Positions 62,623-64,000 of a DNA stretch of 64,000 nt are shown piece after piece. Position 1 is the stretch's first letter; each line of letters opens with the position of its first letter. The notes beneath the pieces were generated by a model. The model had not been told where the DNA came from. It searched no databases and worked only from the letters and a program-made list of their open reading frames with translations. The position numbers were made by a program, and so were the translations under genes. The stretch comes from CG1-02-35-72 sp045046885 (GTDB taxonomy: Bacteria > Bacteroidota > Bacteroidia > Flavobacteriales > Flavobacteriaceae). Where the stretch lies: assembly GCA_045046885.1 (NCBI GenBank), contig JASFYX010000037.1, positions 1-64,000 on the forward strand, read 5' to 3'.

Positions 62623-63732
62623 TTATTTTTCTTTTCTTTTTATCATTTCAATAAAATCGTCGAACAAGTAAGATGAATCATGAGGCCCCGGACTAGCCTC
62701 CGGATGGTATTGTACAGAAAAGCAGTTCTTGTTTTTTATACGTATTCCTGAAACTGTATCATCATTAAGATGTACATGTGTAATCTCAATATTCTCGTTT
62801 TTTAAAACCGATTCTTTATCGACTACAAAACCGTGATTTTGTGAAGTAATTTCTCCTTTTCCTGTTAGAAGATTTTTCACCGGATGATTAATCCCACGAT
62901 GCCCATTGTGCATTTTATAAGTCTTAATATTATTTGCTAAAGCAATAACTTGATGGCCTAAACAAATACCGAAAAGTGGTAAATTTTTATCTAAAATAGT
63001 TTTTGCCAAATCTTGAGCAGCTTCTAAAGGCTCTGGGTCACCAGGCCCATTAGACAAGAAATAGCCATCGGGGTTAAATTCTTGCATTTGACTAAAAGTA
63101 GTATCAAAAGGAAAAACTTTAATGTAGCAATCTCTAGAAGCTAGATTTTTTAAAATATTTTGTTTTATGCCAAGATCTAGAGCAGCTATTTTATAAGTGG
63201 CATTTTTATCTCCATAAAAATAAGGTTCTTTTGTCGATACTTTTGAGGCGAGATCTAAGCCGACCATATTAGGGACCTTTTTGAGTTTTTCTTTCAAGAC
63301 TTTTACGTCATCTATTTCTGTTGAGATTATGGCGTTCATAGCGCCTTTATCACGAATATGGCGTACAAGGGCACGTGTATCTACATCTGAAATAGCCACA
63401 AGTTTATTTTTTTCTAACCAGTTGTAAAGAGCGTTTGTAGCTTTTGGCCTAGAATAATTCTGGCTAAAATTTCGGCATATTAAGCCTGAAATCTTAATAC
63501 TATCAGACTCGACCTCATCATCAGAAACGCCATAATTACCAATATGGGCATTAGTCGTAATCATTAATTGTCCGAAATAAGAAGGATCTGTAAAGATTTC
63601 TTGGTAACCTGTTGTTCCTGTGTTAAAACAAATTTCGCCAACTGCGGTGCCTTCTATACCTATTGATTTACCATTAAAAATAGTGCCATCTTCTAAGAGT
63701 AGTAGGGCTTTCTTTTGAGGTATATAGTCCAA
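62623..63732 (-). CDS. carA: Carbamoyl-phosphate synthase small subunit
   Basis: 369 residues. The amidotransferase motifs are PLFGICLGHQVIALA (nucleophile Cys) and VQYHPEASPGPHD (His and Glu); the N-terminal dimerisation domain has FTDPSYFGQLMITT and the GDVDTRALVRHIRDKG-like (VDTRALVRHIRDKG) segment. It supplies ammonia from glutamine to the large subunit (carB not in the window) for pyrimidines and arginine. A -7 element precedes it. Between eno and rplQ, separated from both. Confidence 0.95.
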   Translation of the reverse strand: MDYIPQKKALLLLEDGTIFNGKSIGIEGTAVGEICFNTGTTGYQEIFTDPSYFGQLMITTNAHIGNYGVSDDEVESDSIKISGLICRNFSQNYSRPKATNALYNWLEKNKLVAISDVDTRALVRHIRDKGAMNAIISTEIDDVKVLKEKLKKVPNMVGLDLASKVSTKEPYFYGDKNATYKIAALDLGIKQNILKNLASRDCYIKVFPFDTTFSQMQEFNPDGYFLSNGPGDPEPLEAAQDLAKTILDKNLPLFGICLGHQVIALANNIKTYKMHNGHRGINHPVKNLLTGKGEITSQNHGFVVDKESVLKNENIEITHVHLNDDTVSGIRIKNKNCFSVQYHPEASPGPHDSSYLFDDFIEMIKRKEK

Positions 63733-63754
63733 TTTAATATTTTTAGAAGTTTGA

Positions 63755-63762
63755 CAAATTTA
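63755..63762 (-). promoter_or_regulatory. Predicted -7 element of carA
   Basis: On the minus strand TAAATTTG matches TAnnTTTG, 22 bases before the carA ATG. The upstream TTG element is not clear. Confidence 0.45.
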
Positions 63763-63779
63763 TAACGAATTATTTTCAT

Positions 63780-63815
63780 AAAAAAAAGACAAACTAAATA
63801 GTTTGTCTTTTTTTT
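63780..63815. terminator. Bidirectional terminator between rplQ and carA
   Basis: GACAAAC, loop TAAATA, GTTTGTC is a perfect 7-bp stem flanked by an A-run on the left and a T-run on the right, so it works on either strand. It ends the rplQ (ribosomal) operon on the minus strand. Confidence 0.85.
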
Positions 63816-63835
63816 AAAATTATTGAATTACCCAT

Positions 63836-64000
63836 TTATTTTTCTTCTTTTGGGCTATCATTTTCAGCAGGCTTTTCTTCAACAGCTTTTGGGGCTTCTT
63901 TAGTTTCTGCTTTTACTTCTTCTTTAGTCTCTTCAACAACAGGTGTCGCCTCTTTTTTAGCTTTACCGCGACGTGTTGATTTTTTCTTTTTCTTACCGTT
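63836..64000 (-). CDS. rplQ: 50S ribosomal protein L17, C-terminal part (runs off the window)
   Basis: Only the last 54 residues are inside the window. They begin with a very basic stretch (NGKKKKKSTRRGKAKK) and end in a Glu/Lys/Pro/Ala-rich tail (EETKEEVKAETKEAPKA...SPKEEK), the lineage-typical extension of L17 in Flavobacteriaceae. The ribosomal core lies outside, so the call rests on the tail, on its place just upstream of carA and eno and on the strong terminator that follows. Confidence 0.75.
   Translation of the reverse strand, partial: NGKKKKKSTRRGKAKKEATPVVEETKEEVKAETKEAPKAVEEKPAENDSPKEEK

Overview
The window looks like a chromosomal segment of a flavobacterium (Bacteroidota, most likely family Flavobacteriaceae). 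The DNA is AT-rich and gene-dense. Several upstream regions carry the Bacteroidota-type -7 element TAnnTTTG instead of a sigma-70 -10 box. Many proteins belong to lineage-typical families: DUF5916/CBM9, DUF5606, DUF349, a citrulline hydrolase of the CtlX type, a cysteine-less 'zinc ribbon' protein, and ribosomal protein L17 with a Lys/Glu/Pro-rich tail. No tRNA, rRNA, CRISPR array, transposase or integrase gene was seen.

Layout. 1-2.7 kb: end of a secreted amidohydrolase and an outer-membrane CBM9/DUF5916 protein. 2.8-5.8 kb: a compact leftward operon (SPFH protein, DUF4177, two tiny glycine-zipper peptides, DUF1648, alpha/beta hydrolase, Arc-like ribbon-helix-helix protein). 5.9-18.7 kb: S1/P1 nuclease, NUDIX, CDGSH, HtpG, FabH-like synthase, DUF349, AroE, two DUF368 transporters, a glycosyltransferase/LAB_N pair and a TPR protein. 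18.8-25.3 kb: a rightward run pyrR-pyrB-STAS-like-rnz, then an acyl-CoA ligase overlapping a penicillin acylase. 25.4-30.3 kb: SH3 protein, CoA-binding protein, AGCS symporter, HhH protein, acyl-CoA dehydrogenase. 30.4-33.4 kb: an ECF-type sigma factor with a membrane protein, a 25-residue peptide, a CPBP protease, a DUF1059 protein and a glycine-zipper protein; a near-identical 41-bp element precedes the sigma gene and the zipper gene. 33.4-38 kb: leftward operon dapD, two glycosyltransferases, tsaC, cca. 38-42.2 kb: rightward operon ruvX, def, DUF5606, mazG, Nif3-like, coiled-coil protein. 42-48.4 kb: UbiA-like membrane protein, gcvP, pdhA-pdhC. 48.4-51.8 kb: an accessory island (DUF922 protease, GNAT, a stop-interrupted gene, a Bro-N/Fic fusion). 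51.8-64 kb: LysM/receptor-fold protein, guaA, ctlX, lpxD, a DDAH-like enzyme, two different citrate synthases, eno, carA and the tail of rplQ.

Most of the segment is housekeeping: pyrimidine and GMP synthesis (pyrR, pyrB, carA, guaA), central carbon (pdhA, pdhC, two citrate synthases, eno), lysine/cell wall (dapD, LysM protein, DUF368), LPS (lpxD, glycosyltransferases), translation (def, tsaC, cca, rplQ) and glycine cleavage. The places most likely to hold something not yet described are the SPFH/glycine-zipper/RHH operon, the ECF-sigma cluster with its duplicated promoter-like element, the repeat-flanked Bro-N/Fic cassette with its interrupted neighbour, and the paired hairpin modules found at two loci in different arrangements.
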